From: Piper betle
Lineage: Eukaryota > Streptophyta > Magnoliopsida > Piperales > Piperaceae
Length of the DNA stretch: 64,000 nucleotides
Direction of reading: 5' to 3'
Assembly: GCA_033002965.1 (NCBI GenBank)
Contig: JAURVB010008939.1
Location: 1 to 64,000, forward strand
In this document: one piece after another, positions 37,864-51,256 of the stretch
How positions within the stretch are numbered: the first letter of the stretch is position 1
Layout: every line of letters begins with the position of its first letter
Made by a program: the position numbers and the translations under genes
Notes under the pieces: model-generated
Seen by the model: only the letters and a program-made list of their open reading frames with translations
Told to the model about the DNA's origin: nothing
Database searches by the model: none

Positions 37864-39773
37864 TCAGAGTTCAGACTGCCCAAGAAGAGTGAGGAGGAAG
37901 GCCTTGTAATCCCCGTGAGTGTCCTTGGCCACAGCATGGCTGAGACTCACATTGTTCCTCTTGTTGTACTCTTCTTTGATCGCCTCCAAATCTCTCTCAG
38001 CTCTTGTGACGATCACCCTCGTCAAAGCATCTTCATCCGTCCCAACCTTGTTAATGGCATTCCTCAGAACCTGACATATGTGCTCACACATTCCAGTAAG
38101 ATGCCATTTTATCTCAGTACAAGTGAGCTCACAAATGCAAGCTTTTCTCGCAACTCTTATTGTCTATCAATCGCAAATGTAAGCAGCGTAATATGTAACA
38201 AAATGGATTAACATACATTCGGATGAATCCCAATAAGATATCATTAAAAGTAATTAAAAAATGCAAGAATATTCTAGCAGCCCCTTTTGATCCATCATAG
38301 CAAATGCTCAACATTATTGTGATATGTAACTTTAGATTAACATGCATTCTGATATATCTCAATAAGATGTCATTACAAGTAATCACAAATGCAAGCTCTT
38401 CTCGCAACCTTTCAGACCTATCATAACAAATGCCCAGCATTGTGAAGTCTTTACATGGATTAACACACACTTCAATGTTCACAATTTACATATCCATCAC
38501 CTGCTCACACCTAGTTCCTAGTTAGTAATGTTTAATGTTCATACCTATCCGAAGTGATGTATCAAAGCTCACCTTCTCAAAGTACTTTTGTGGGCAGCTG
38601 ATGCATCGGATCTGCAGCACGCAGCAATGGCAGAATTCATCACCATGATCACTACCCGTCAACCCCTGCTCATCAAGCAGTCAGTCAGAACCAAAGTCGT
38701 TTGCCCAAACACCTGTTTGATCAACATGGGAATGCAGCTTTGCTATACACAAACCTTGGTGATGGAAGATCCATACTCATCCTTGCAGCAGTTGAATGTG
38801 GCGTTGAGCTGAGCCTTGCTTCTGGTGCCGATGATCCTTACGATCTCCTCATGCCCAAATGCCTTCCCTTCAATGGCTTCTCGGAGGATTGCAGCACTCC
38901 GAATGAGCTAACCGCAGGTTCACCTCATCACCATCATACCTTTGCGTACCTACCAGCGCCACCAGTAGCTGCTCAAGATATATACGAATACGGAGTACAA
39001 CTCGATGAGATCACCATATAAAAATCAACACCGATCAAAGAAAGACAAGATTTTGGGAGGCAAAAAGCTAATAGCAATAGGTGTTGGTTACCTTGCGGAC
39101 ATCCCCTTTGTTATGAGAGGCGACATCTTCCTCCAGAGAGTGCTTGTAGCGAAGTTGGTAGGCATGTTTTGCTGCTAGGAGCTCAGAAGGAGATGTGGCG
39201 CAGGCTATCTCCACAACGACCCGATTGTGAGGGAGCGGTGTTTTGATTGCTGTGTGAGCCAAGATCGCATCCCTCTCGACCGGATCAAAGATCCATCGGT
39301 ACACCGCCCTCTGCGGATTAAGACGAGCATATTGACTTTTTGCATCAGAATTTGATGAACATGTATGCTCATGGAAGAGATTGAATATGGTTTGGTCTAC
39401 CTCAAAATCACCGGAGATTTCAGATTCTAGGCGCTTGATGAGGTCCTCCTGGTACAGCTCTTCATAAGCTGCTCTGATGAGCTTCCTCTGAACTGCATCT
39501 CTGTGGCCAAGTATTGAGATGATAGTCTTCTCATTAGTTCCCCAACCTGATAGACCACGGATATTTATAGGCTTCAAAGATGATGGTGATGAAAAGAAGC
39601 ATTGCATGTAATGAAAAATCCATTCACAAGAGCTGATAAAAAAATCAAAAACAGGGTAAGAGCAAGTAGTGATGAAAATGTTGGAGATCAATTGAACCTT
39701 TAAATGCTTTCCAAAGACTCTCGGCATCTTCGACAGGTGATGGAGGCGGCTTGGGGACAGTCAGTGTGGCCAT
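37864..39773 (-). CDS. Annexin, Ca2+-dependent membrane-binding protein (frameshift and unrecognisable segment; possible pseudogene)
   Basis: Annexins bind acidic phospholipid with calcium through four 70-residue repeats. Plant members act at the plasma membrane in secretion, growth and stress. Recognised exons: 39773-39698 ([20 protein letters not shown]), 39546-39401, 39310-39092, 38968-38755, a remnant ending at 38573, and 38070-37864 (ends [10 protein letters not shown]). Repeat I has the GxGT calcium motif ([18 protein letters not shown]) and repeat IV has [20 protein letters not shown]. One extra base at about 38896 breaks repeat III between LRLAHSE and [16 protein letters not shown]. 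The expected segment between SSITK and [13 protein letters not shown] cannot be read without further shifts. Either the copy is damaged or this part is badly assembled. The start codon follows a TATA-like run by about 60 bases. Confidence 0.88.
38130..38480. repeat. Degenerate tandem repeat, about 127-bp unit, in the last annexin intron
   Basis: The words aaatgcaag, tctcgcaac, ctatcat and caaatg recur in the same order. The aaatgcaag anchors stand near 38133, 38259 and 38387, giving periods of 126 and 128. Copies are clearly diverged, so the duplication is old. The array fills most of the intron before the terminal exon. Confidence 0.75.
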
Positions 39774-39828
39774 CTTTCCAAGTTGCAGAACAAAGACGGA
39801 GACAAGGAATGGGTTGTGTTTGGTTTGG

Positions 39829-39840
39829 GCTATATATATA
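39829..39840 (-). promoter_or_regulatory. Candidate TATA box of the annexin gene
   Basis: An alternating tatatatata run lies about 60 bases upstream of the annexin ATG (39773) on the minus strand. The spacing fits a core promoter with a short leader. Confidence 0.45.
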
Positions 39841-42800
39841 TCTTTGATTCATTTGTCATCTCAAAAACGTAAAATATTAAAAAATAAAATAAAAAATTTA
39901 CTTTAATTAATACCTGTATTAAATCTGATATATATTAATATATATTAAATTTAATATTATATATTATACAATTAAATTAAACTTGAGCTAAGATACAAGT
40001 TAAGTTTGAATTGAATTTGAATTATCATTGAATTAAGCAAGCCGAACATTTTCTTTTTTATACTCCACTTGTAAAATTCGAGTTTGAATTCAAATATTTA
40101 CATATCAAAAGTTTAAATTTTAAGTTAAATTGAATCAAAACTAAATATAAAGTACTCACAAGTTAAACTCGTTTAATTAACCACTTTAATAACTCTTATT
40201 AAATAAGGATATGTGTCATAGTAAATTGATATCTTAAAAATATATTCTAAATTTCAAAGATAGATTTTAGTTAAATAAGAAAATAAACTAAAATAATGTG
40301 ATTTATTTTTTATTTTATTATATTTTGTTCAATTGAATCTCCTGTCTTTCACTGAGAGTAACTTTTAATTTTCCTTTTAATATAAGAGTAGGTATTCTGG
40401 GTCAGCTACATGAATGCATACCAACATGAGCAGGCATACACTGATGTCCCGATAACATGGGGCAAAAAAATCATAATTGATAATATTTTGCCTCTCCAAG
40501 CATAAACAGACATTGTACACCCCTTTCTCATAAATATATAACTGAGAGGCCCTAAATGAGCCAACAATCACCGAGCCCCGGAAATATCATGAATAAGACT
40601 AAATAAACGATTCCAGAAATCACGAGAGTTGGAGTTGTCTTCTCAGATTGTACCCAGGCATGCTAACTCGGCTCCGCCGGTGGCTGCCTGAAATATGGTT
40701 GGGCCGGCCCAGCCTGGGACATTAGAAAAAAATTATTTCTTAAAGATTAAAAGTTAAGTGGCATGGGCGATGGGGATGTATAAATAAAAATAGCAGACAA
40801 TATGTAGAGAGGCAGTAAGGAGATGGTGTGTTGCTTCCCTAGGGTGAATTATTGATGTTTGCTGACATCCAAAACCACTATCTTTTTCCCGGCTTTCTCA
40901 TCAACGTTACATGCTGAAATACCGACAAATGTCACCAGAATAAAAAAATTGTTGGAAATCCTTTATTCATAATTAAAACTTTAAATCTTATTAGCTTAAA
41001 AAATTATTATATAAACGTGATCCATGTCGTTATTTAATGAGTCAATTATATTTAAGGTAGGCAAAATTGAAAAAAAAATTAATAGTGTACATTGTATTAC
41101 TCGGTTACCATAACCAAACTTGTCCATTATTTTAGGATAGGGTTGCTTCTCAGTCAAATTTAGTCAGGTATTGACTAAAATAAAATTATTATTTAGACTA
41201 AATTTATAAATTAAACTTAATTATTTATCATGAAGGCAAAACTAAACTCAATTAAGACAAAACCAAATTCCTCCATTTATTTAACGGTACCCATTTAACT
41301 ATTTAAATTATTTGTTTGGAAAAAAAATTAAATAAAATAATAATAATACATGTTTTATTATGAGTTTAAGTTAAAAAATATTTTAAAAATATAAATAGTA
41401 TATTTGATAATTTTATTATTAAATATTAATTTTAAAACTCAATAACATATTAATTTTTATAATTAAAATTATAATATAAGAATCGATTATCGGATACCTA
41501 TTATTCTATTACCAAACCCACTCATTTAGAACTTGATAAACATGACTCTCAAACCGACTTATAATATTAATTATCTAAAATCTTACTGTTAAGATTTGGT
41601 CGGATCCGATACTTTCTGATGAACGGTGAAGAGTAACGCGGCACCATTGTTTTTAAACGAGAGGAGAGAGCGATCATTCAAACCTTGTCCAACGAGCCAA
41701 TCGAACGAAAGGTGAGGCCAATCCACTCACATGATAATGGGAGTGGTTGTGCTCTAATTTATAACTAACCATATACACATTCAATGAATAATATATACGC
41801 TTCGTAGCACCGGCTAGGCCTTGACAGGAATATCGGGAATTGTCTTTGATAAATAAAATTTGTCCGGGGTTCTACTGATTTGTGGGATCCCCGCACTCCC
41901 ACCTTCCATATTGTCGAACTTCGTCTTCTTCCCCATCAATCTCCATTGCCCATTGCCCATTGTTACCAGTCATACCAACTCGGACGTCGACTTGAACAAG
42001 GTTGAAGCCATAAACCTCAAGAATCTGACGTTATCAGATCACATTACAACGCTATGATATGAAATGCATTTATAGGAGAACCAGATTCAAACAACATCGT
42101 GTTACTTCTTATGCCATAAATCATAAATAAAATCGCGTTGAAAAAATCCATAAAAATGAAGTGGAAATAGACTGAAATAGATTATACTTTTCGTGTACAC
42201 TGATGTACTTGACAACTAAAATTACAAAGAAAGTTGCAGATTCGATGACAACGGAATAAGTTCCAAAACTAATAAAAAGAGAAGCTATTTATTTCTAAGC
42301 ATGATGTTTGCCAAATTAGCCTGAAAGTGCTTTTTGAAATTATTCCAGCCACAACAGTGGCCACAGGAAGGAAGAGCAGTATGGGACTTTAGGGCAAACT
42401 AGTTCTGGAAGCCTCATCCTGATTCGCCTTTTAAGCGGTGGCATAAACACCAGATTGGACCATGTCAATTCTTCAGAAATGCATGGCCTTTTTAAGCACT
42501 TGCTCCCAGAAGCAACAGCCCTCTTAATAGGGCGAGACTGTCATATATCACTTAGTTCTCCTTCAACATTTTGGACAGAGGGTAACATGCTAGCTGGATG
42601 ACGAGGCTAAATGGAGAAACGACGCTCCCTTTGGATAATACATTCTATATAGTTGTGCCATACAATTAGAAAACAAGAACTCGTTAACAATGCCATCTCT
42701 CAGGGACACTGATTGACATCTAAACAAACAAAAAGATACGCAGGCCTGCACTGGATGACCAACCTGAGAAAAATCAGGGAAACCACAAAACTTCGAGGTT

Positions 42801-43012
42801 AAATCCACCAACAAAATAAAGAATCCTACCATGGGCCCTCCTCGTGAGCTCACAGGAAACCTCACCTGTGGTAGCTTCCCTGTGATCAGAATCTTTCCCC
42901 ACTTGCACAATACAAACATGATGGGATAAATGAGTCCAATTGTTAAACATTGATATTTGCCATAGACATGGAGCATCTTTCTTTGTGCAACTAATCAATG
43001 GTGGAACTACAG
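39841..43012. other. AT-rich spacer between annexin promoter and COI1 3' end
   Basis: No gene recognised. 39,960-40,200 carries degenerate repeats of the type ttgaattgaatttgaatt. About 42,100-43,010 is likely to include COI1 3' UTR. Short open frames here have no family resemblance. Confidence 0.45.
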
Positions 43013-43074
43013 TAAAGGATAGAGTGGAACTACCGACTCAGGGTAAAGGATAAAGTGGAACTACCGACTCGGGG
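43013..43074. repeat. 31-bp tandem duplication across the COI1 stop codon
   Basis: Copies at 43013-43043 and 43044-43074 differ at two bases. On the minus strand the first-read copy encodes the last coding residues (ESVVPLYPLP) and the second lies after the stop. The duplication probably set the present C-terminus. Confidence 0.85.
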
Positions 43075-45588
43075 TAATCTGCCCTGCGACCAGCTAGAGA
43101 ATAGTACGCAAGTATCTGAGCCGGCTGTTCAACTCCCATTTCTACAGGCCTATCAAACTTATCATAGGCAACAGCTTTTGTTGGAGGAATAAATTCAATG
43201 TTCCAGTGCGGGCGTACCATCTCATACAGGTCACTCCCTGTTGGAGATGCCTTGTAACCCTGCACCCATATGTATCTCAGTGAAGCCAATCTTAGCACTC
43301 CACGAGCCAAAGCCTGCTCACTAAAGCAGCAACCTCTAATTTCCAGTTTCTGAAGTCGAGGACAACCTCTTGAGAACTCCAAAAAGCCATTGTCTGTCTC
43401 ACCAACATAACCCAAAAGCACCCAACGAACATTGGTGCCATACATTCCAATATAAGATAGTCCTAAATCCGATAGACCCCCAGGTCGCAGATAAAGTGCA
43501 AATCTCCGAAGTTTTTGACATCCCATCAATAAGGCCCGTACGCCATTGTCTATAGGCAACTCAGTTATTCTTTCCTCCTTGTCCAGCAAAACTAAGCGAA
43601 AATCACAAAGGTTTTTACTGTGAGTACCTATGCATTCCAAACCAGCATTAGTGATATCTGAAACATAAACAGCCAAATATTCCAGTAATGGGCAGCCTAT
43701 TGCCAGAGCCGAGAGACCTCTTTGAGAGACAACACCTTGCTCATCTTCCATTCCCTGCTCATCCTCTCCTCGCTCTATCCTGAGCCTCTTCAGCTTCTTA
43801 CAGTTATGGGAAATGACTTCCAGCCCACTATCTCCAATCACATTTCTCACCTATAAGAAACAAGCCTCCAACTTTAGTATAGGAAGTGTTAAAAATAAAT
43901 TAGTAGGTTAATAAGAGCAGATGGTTAAACAATGTTTGAATAGCACACCTCCAGAACTTCTAAATTTGGGCACCGCTGAATAAGCTGGCAGTGGTCTTCT
44001 GTATCCAAAAATGTGTACTGTAGATCCAACTTTTTCAACGAAGCAGCAAAGGGGAAGATTATGGGCATCTCATTCTCCCCCATAAAACTAAGACCCAAGC
44101 GACACAATTTAGGCGGAAACTTTAGCGTTAAGTAGCTGTTGGCATCTACAGCTTGATCATTAAATGAGCCACCACAAAACTCTTCTAAAGCACATGCAGC
44201 ACGAAAAAGCCAGCCAAATTCTTAATCTCACAATCACTAATTTTAAGTGACATTAAAGAGGAGCAGTTTTTTACAAGCAGTTCCAGGTCTTCTATGCTAA
44301 TGCATTTTAGCTCGGTCATATAGAAGTTTAAAGACTCAAGAACACTATTATTTATGGCAAGCTCATGCAACCAATTGCCATCTTTCTCCAAGACGCTACT
44401 CTCCTCCAAAAAAGAGTTTTTAGACACCTGAGAGAAAAACAGCCATAAAAGAAATCAGCTTACTTCATCGAAGCAATGCAATATCATGAAAACTTATTAG
44501 CAATGAAAATGACGACCTCAAAAGCAGTCATCACTTCGTATTAAAAAACATCACGCAAGGAACAATATTGACAGAAAAGTATGTGAAATGCATAGCTTCG
44601 ATTGCTTCTCTAGAAGAAGGAAGAGTAAACCAGCTATTGTTTCTACCAAGTATAAGCACTAACAAGATAGATAAAAATCAGAACTGAACAACATGAACAT
44701 AAGACTAGCATGGTAGAGACTATGACATCTACAGATGCTATTTAAACCATGTATGTTTAAAGACAAACAACAGCTGCATCATATTAATCATAAGACCCAA
44801 CTTCCTTTAAAGACAAGACTTTTATTACTTGTTATTAATCATCAACATAAGTACTGCCCCTGAACATGACAGCTATACAGCTAAATTCAAACACTTAACA
44901 ACTCAGAAATATCAGAAGCCTTGGAGGCTGCTCCGGTATCAAAAGATGTTTGATCCAGCACACTCCACTGAAAAATGGAAGATCAAAATGAAAGCACGGA
45001 ACAAAAACCACCCTGGGTCAGCAACATCACAGGCACTGGAAAAGCACCCCAAAAAAAGGTAATCATCATTAAAAAAATGTAATTAAAACAAAGGTGAAGT
45101 ATTTACTTGCAGGATCGAGCTACCGAGAGCAGGCCATCGGTGGAGAACTCTGAACACTTATCAAGCTTCAAGGCCAGTAGCATGTGACCACGGGTGCGTG
45201 CCAGCAGATCAAGATCTATATCCGTGACTATCATCCGACGGAAATGCAACGACTTGAGGCAATCAAAACCCTCAGAGATTTCACGAACCCAAGGGCCAAC
45301 GTACCCACCCCAATCCTCCGAGATGAGGTTGAACATGGCGGCCCGGGGCTTGCCTTTGAGCTTCAACGACTCAAGGCGTGGGAACCGCCTGCTCAGACGA
45401 CTCGGGGTGGTGCTGTAGCAGAGCGCAATGGTGACATGCTTCCTGCTCAACGCATCGACGGAGTACCATTTCCGGCACACCAAGGAGACGGCGTCCCGGT
45501 CCCGGGGATCGTCGATGTAGCCCATGACGCACTCCAAAGCCACATCCGGTATGCCGAAGCTCATCATCCGATCGAACCTCTTCGCCAT
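43038..45588 (-). CDS. COI1: COI1, jasmonate co-receptor F-box/LRR protein (3 exons, two homopolymer frameshifts)
   Basis: F-box subunit of SCF-COI1. With JAZ repressors it binds jasmonoyl-isoleucine and sends JAZ proteins to the proteasome. Exons: 45588-45107, 44427-43949, 43850-43038. The F-box-like N-terminus (PDVALECVMGYIDDPRDRD) is followed by leucine-rich repeats. Segments that carry known ligand-contact residues in Arabidopsis COI1 are kept: LKLKGKPRAAMFNL, LKRLRIERG, AVYVSDIT, FRLVLLD, FALYLRPGG and LEIRGCCFSE. Corrected length is 591 residues, against 592 in Arabidopsis. Both breaks are in exon 2 and are one-base losses in runs: A6 at 44408-44413 (CLKTLF/LEESS) and A5 at 44204-44208 (LAGFF/RAACALEEF). 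Exons 1 and 3 are clean. The exon 2 sequence is otherwise well conserved, so error is likelier than decay. Confidence 0.95.
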
Positions 45589-46085
45589 GTATTTAAAGAT
45601 CTTCTTCTACTTCCAAACCCTTTCAAAAACAATTCTACTTTTTCACCCAACAAACAATTCAGACCTCCTTCGTCCTTTCAATCTCAAGCAATTGCTGGCA
45701 AGATTTCAACAGAAATACCTATAAATTGAAAAAAAAAGCGCATCTAGAACCACAACAGTCTGAAAAAAAAAGAGAGAGAGAAGCGAAAGACGAACCCGAA
45801 TCGAGGAAATTCTCAACCACCACCCAACTGACTCTCAATCCAAAGAAAGAATCGAAGGCTCACCCTCGCTATGGAACACTAATCACGGCGGCGGCGGCCG
45901 CGGCCGCAGACGGCGAGCGGGAAGTTCGATCCGACCTAGACCACAAAGAAGCAAGCTTTTCTCGTCAAGTCAGCGACTTTCGGAGCTCGAACGAGGAAGC
46001 GAGCACGTGCGAGTGCGGCGAAGGTCGACGCCGACCGCGTTCGCATTTCCGGTGGAGAGGCCGACGGGGGAGTCGGCCATGGTTG
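45589..46085 (-). promoter_or_regulatory. COI1 5' leader and GC-rich promoter-proximal region
   Basis: Upstream of the COI1 ATG. 45,885-46,080 is strongly GC-rich and includes a GGC-type repeat (about 45,886-45,906), unlike the AT-rich DNA beyond. This looks like a 5' UTR or CpG-rich core promoter. Plus-strand open frames here are by-products of the composition. Confidence 0.5.
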
Positions 46086-47187
46086 AGGAGTCGATAGGTA
46101 TAGTAAACATTTTGATGTAGGTGAAATTTATGGAAAAAAGGGCATTTATTTATAAATTTACAGAAAAGGGCCTCCTATTGAACTAATTATTTAATCTGCT
46201 ATAAACTAGTTATAATTAAGTTTATTTTTTAATAACAAATAATGATGACGCACCTTTTTTAAGCCTACATTTCTGATCAAAATTTCTTTCCACAAATTAT
46301 TCCTTTGGGGGTTAGCTTGAAAGATAACAAAAATCCAAACTCACAAGCCTAATGTTTTTCTTCTCTCTCGGGGCCGTTTTATGCACGCCATTTTCGGCTT
46401 GAAAATGAACGGGACTCGCAGTGCGGAGAAATAATATGTTGAACGCGGGTTGTCTGATTTTGATTATTTTGGACAAGAATATTAATTAGTGTAGTTTTCA
46501 AAATCTATGTCTAAATGGTAATCTACTTCCTGTTGGACGGCACACCCTAATCTTAAGAGCACACAATATTAATTTTCTTTCAAAGTTCCGCGGGGTAGAA
46601 TTGAAACCAGGATATTATATTAAATTTAATATATTTTATTTAATATAGATTTTGAGAGCATCGAGAATATTTAGTCCAGTATTTATAATTATAATAGATA
46701 TGAGCCGTCCGAATGTCTTACTAGTCATTTTAAATATCAATTTCTAACTTAGGAAGACTAATGGTTCTTTCAATGTGGAAATATTGCAGGGGCATAAAAA
46801 ATAACACTTAATTATTATTATTATTATTATTATTAGACCTAATTAATTTCTAATAATCCCAACTTGAATCAAAGCATGGGATGAGTCCCCCCATCATGAT
46901 TATGAAAGCGACATAGCTCATGAACCAATCAAACGAAATGAAACATGTGTAATTAGCAAGTGATCACGTGTTGAAGAATTTCTAGACACTGCAACCTGAA
47001 ATCAGGTAATAGAAGGAAGTGTGCGAAAGCATAAAAAAAGCCTCCCAACCAATGCTATTAATCAATCAAGAAATTAAAGAAGGTCATGCATGATCAAGCA
47101 ACCATCTGCTAATTAGCGGTCGTCCGGAATGTAGATCGATGGAGCAACAAACAAGAAAGAATTAATGATCAAAAACTACATTGATCT
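46086..47187. other. Spacer between COI1 promoter and STP 3' end
   Basis: AT-rich, no gene recognised. An ATT trinucleotide microsatellite lies at about 46,811-46,835. Confidence 0.5.
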
Positions 47188-49541
47188 TCAAATGCCAAGC
47201 CTCCGAACGTCGCCGCCGTCGTCTTCGTTGTCGTCGTCATTCATGTAGGATTTCCAGTACCAGTGCTGCTTCCACACCCTCTCCGTCATCTCGTCGATGG
47301 GGATGCGCTTCGTCTCGGGCAGCCATCCGCTAACGAAGATGCCCATGATCAGAATCCAGGCGGAGAAGAAGATGAAGATGTAGGCGCGCATGTGGCAGAG
47401 CATGGAGAGGAAGGCCTGGGCGATGAGGAAGGTGAAGAGCATGTTGGAGCTCACCGCGAAAGAGAAGCCCGCGGCTCTGGTCTGGATAGGGAAGATCTCG
47501 CTGGGGATCAACCACCCAAGAGGCCCCCATGACCAGGCAAAGCCCGAGACGAAGAGGCAGACCAAGAAGACCACCAAGATCGCGGTACTTGGGTCCAGCG
47601 TGTTCGAAAGGTTCAACTTCAAAGCCAAGATTACTCCAATGGCGGTCTGTAATATGGTATAGTATTTGTATTCATCTCCAATATAGATTTGTAAAATGCA
47701 AACATATTCTCATAGAGAAGGAAAGCGATGATAAAAGTTAACATGCATTTTATAATTCAATCACCTGGGAAATGAGCATCTGAACGCAAGCTTCGAGGAG
47801 AAGAACCCTGCGTCCGAGCTTGTCTACGGTGGCGACCGAGACGAGAGTGCTAAAGACGTTAACGAGACCGGTGATGACTGCGGAGAGGAGGGCGCCATTG
47901 CCGCCGAAGCCAACGGTTTGGAAGAGGACAGGGGCGTAGAACATGATGGCGTTGATGCCGGTGAACTGTTGGAAGACTTGGAGGAGGATGGCGATGACGA
48001 GTTGGGGGCGGCCGCTGCGCTTGAACACGTTCCTGAACGGATGCTTCACCTTCTTCGCCGCCTCGCAGGCCAACTTGATCTCTTCGAACTCCGCATCCAC
48101 GTCTTCCACGCCGCGAATCTTCTTCAAAGTCGACCTGCCGGCCTCGAGCCGTCCGTGCTCAACGAGGCTGGTCGGCGTCTCGCAGATGACCCAAGAGCCG
48201 AGGCAGAGCATCACCGCTGGGACGCCGGCCAGCCCCAACGACACGCGCCACCCGTTCGGGTGAATTGATGACGTGAAGAAGTTCACAATGTTGGCCAACA
48301 GGATGCCCACGGTGATCAGCAACTGGAACATGATGTTCAATGATCCTCTGTATTTGTTTGGTGCAATCTCAGAGATGAAGAGTGGAACAGCCTATATATG
48401 CAAAAAATCCATCAAAATCATTTACCGTTATTTACTTTTCCATGAATAATAGGAATGTGGTGAACACACACTAGCCAGCTCAATATATATATACCTGGTT
48501 CCCACAGCCAATTCCAAAGCCAAGAAGAATTCTTCCAATGATGAGAATCCAGAGCTGATGGGCGACGACGGTGAGGACGACGCCGACGAGGAAGAAGATG
48601 GAGGCGATTTTCATGGTGAACCTGCGGCCGTACTTGTTGCAGAGGGTAGCAGCGAAGAAACTGGCAATAAGGGCAGCGAGGTAGAGAGAGGAAGTGAAGA
48701 GTTGGAGAGATTGGTCGTCATATTTGCAGTAGTTGTTCTCCTTCACATGGTGCTTCCTCACATACACTAATGGGAAGAACTCCTTCAAGAAATCGTCCAT
48801 GCCACTTACACCCCCTGCAACAATTCATACAATTCCAACGATCACATTTGTGGGTTTTTCATGCAAGACGGATCTGATGTCCGAATTTCGCATGAACATC
48901 CACTTTCACAAATAATTGAGTCACAACAAATCGGAGCACTCAGTTTATCTTAGCACATAGCAAATGAAGGATCGACCTTAATTAACACACAATATTATAT
49001 ATGTAGTGAATAAATATATTATGACCTTGTGACTAGGATCACAAACCACGTACACATCAGGATCACTTACATAAACAATTAAAAACGAAATAACTTATAT
49101 TTTTTTCAGCCTTTATCTCAGTTTTGATTGCCAAATTACATCATGTAGATCATCTTTCTTTAATTTATTCGGGTTTTATGATGCCCATTGGAGGGCCAAA
49201 AATGTGATAAATTTCAACGTGGAAAAGTGTGGCAAAAGATTTATAATGATGCCGTTGATTAGGCACAAATTCTCTGTTCATATCTTTTATCTTATTATGT
49301 GTTAGAACAAAAAATCTTATCTTATTATTACTAATTAAAAAATCTTAAATGTCAAGTATGACATAAAATCATACATAAGAAAAACACATATACAATTTAT
49401 GCACGATACCTGAGACACCAATATCATATCCAAACATCAACCCTCCAAAAGCAGCTATTGTGGCACACTTGAACACATCCCATGTAAACTTAGCATCAAA
49501 CTCCTTCCCCCACTTTGCCCAGAAATCACAACACCCGGCAT
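47188..49541 (-). CDS. STP-type monosaccharide/proton symporter (4 exons, one homopolymer frameshift)
   Basis: Plasma-membrane hexose uptake carrier of the STP/MST group (major facilitator, 12 helices). Exons: 49541-49410, 48814-48495, 48391-47765, 47646-47188. The start MPGVVISG was chosen because the following residues match the usual STP N-terminus leading to FGGLMFGYDIGVSG. Family marks: LLGFGIGCGNQ and AVPLFISEIAPNKYRG, LQVFQQFTGINAIMFYAPVL, GFAWSWGPLGWLIPSEIFP and PETKRIPIDEMTERVW. Corrected length is 512 residues, typical. One base is missing in the C5 run 49507-49511 (reads as G5), between SGQSGG and KEFDAKFT. Without it the start codon is out of frame with the rest. Exons 2 to 4 are clean. 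Which STP member it is cannot be settled by eye. Confidence 0.93.
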
Positions 49542-51256
49542 CTTGACTTGTTTCCTGATCAAACACAAACATGAAATTTAAGGAAGGGCAAGAGCAACAA
49601 GATAAGATCGAGAAGAGATGCAGGTACCCAGGCCAAAGAGGACGAAGATTAAAGACAATGAAAAGCACAAAGGGTGGGGAGGGGAGGAGGGATTGGCCGC
49701 AAGAGAGCAAGGACGGGATTGGTTTAAAAAGAGGGAGACAACGAGCAATAGACGCGCCACCATTAACGTTGGATAAGAAAAGTGTGTGAGGTAAACGTTG
49801 TTGACGAGTCACAAACACCGAGGATCAAGCTCTAATCACAGCCGCCCATGCATGTACCATGATTTCATTGCATAATAATATAGATAATTAGATATATTGA
49901 ATGGATTTGAGGTTAAATATAGAGATATAGTGCTGTCTCTTTGGAAACCACACATAATAAAACAATGCCTTGTGAGGATTTTGATGGAGATAAACTCTCG
50001 TCCTGCCATGCACGGGCCGGTAACCTGCGTTTCTTAGCCACCATTATTGTTGCAGTTTCCGAAGCTGTGCTAAAAAAAGATATTGTTTCAATTTAAGCAT
50101 CTCTTTTGTTATAATCTGAGGATAAGATTGATTTGTTAAGAGCTAAGTTTGTCATATCGGATCATAGACAAAAGTTGGTAGGCTGATAGCTATTTGTGAT
50201 GTACGTGGTCGTGTACGGTGTCGGTACGTACGAAAGACATTGTTATGTGTGGATTGTAATAAAATCAGATTAAGCATGGGTGCCATGGTCATGTCCAAGG
50301 GGGTGGATTGTACCTCCATTATTAAGTCGTTTTTTTTAGGGTATTTAAGTCTGTTGAAAAGGAAGATTGGTAATTAGGGCTCACAAGCTGGCCACTTACC
50401 CAGTATAAGTTATTTGGTTGATTCTTTCGCTGGATTTGAGCTACCCGAAAAACATAGATTAATGCTTCCGGTGAGAAATGAATAACTGGCTCAAATGTGA
50501 TATTCGTTCGTCAATTAAGACTAAAAAAAGAAAAAAAGAGGGCGTGGGGGAAAGATGGGGACTTGGGGGAGGTGGGATCCGTTCGTTAAAAGAAAAAAGT
50601 GGCCTAGCTTATCCCACTCGTATAAGTTCGGCCACTTTTCCATGGAAGAGAAGAGGTCAAATATAGTTGGGCTTCACAACTTTTCCACTTAATCATCGTT
50701 TTATTAATGTGCAAATGAGAAACCATTTTACAATCATCAAAATGAGAAACCTTCCCCCTTTTTTCCCAAAATTCTTGTGTGACTTGGGTGGAATGAGATT
50801 GAAAGGAAGGTTTATTGTCCATAAAAATAATCAAATTTTTTCTTGTGACGGCCTATGTATCGGAAACACCTTTGATGAATACCAATCTGTACAGAAATGA
50901 CTCGAACCAAATCCTCTCGGTGAATATGTATGGCTGAACATATCCCAACGTTGGATTTTGCCTTTGATACGCTCTTTTTATCAACTGGGCGTGTTTAGCC
51001 CTTTTTTAAATAAACAAAATTGAATAAAGCATAAAACTCTTGCCGTGATTCATAATAAGAAAAAATGGCCTCAGTCCATTGCAATGCATGAATAAAACCA
51101 TGGAAACTTAATTTCGCTTCCAGGGTAATTATGAAAACTTGTTTCAAAAACTAGAAGGTTACAACTTACAACAACAAAAACTACACGGGAATCAAAACAA
51201 ACGACGAGCAGTTGACACTCGTTGATATTTACACTTCGCCATCCAACAACCCAATA
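49542..51256. other. STP promoter side and spacer
   Basis: Upstream sequence of STP, then AT-rich DNA and the presumed 3' UTR of the next minus-strand gene (about 51,050-51,256). No gene recognised. Confidence 0.5.

Noticed and set aside
27073..49541. A transport/jasmonate gene cluster (NPF, laccase, annexin, COI1, STP)
   Set aside because: Different families, mixed orientation and large spacers; no shared pathway is shown by the sequence.
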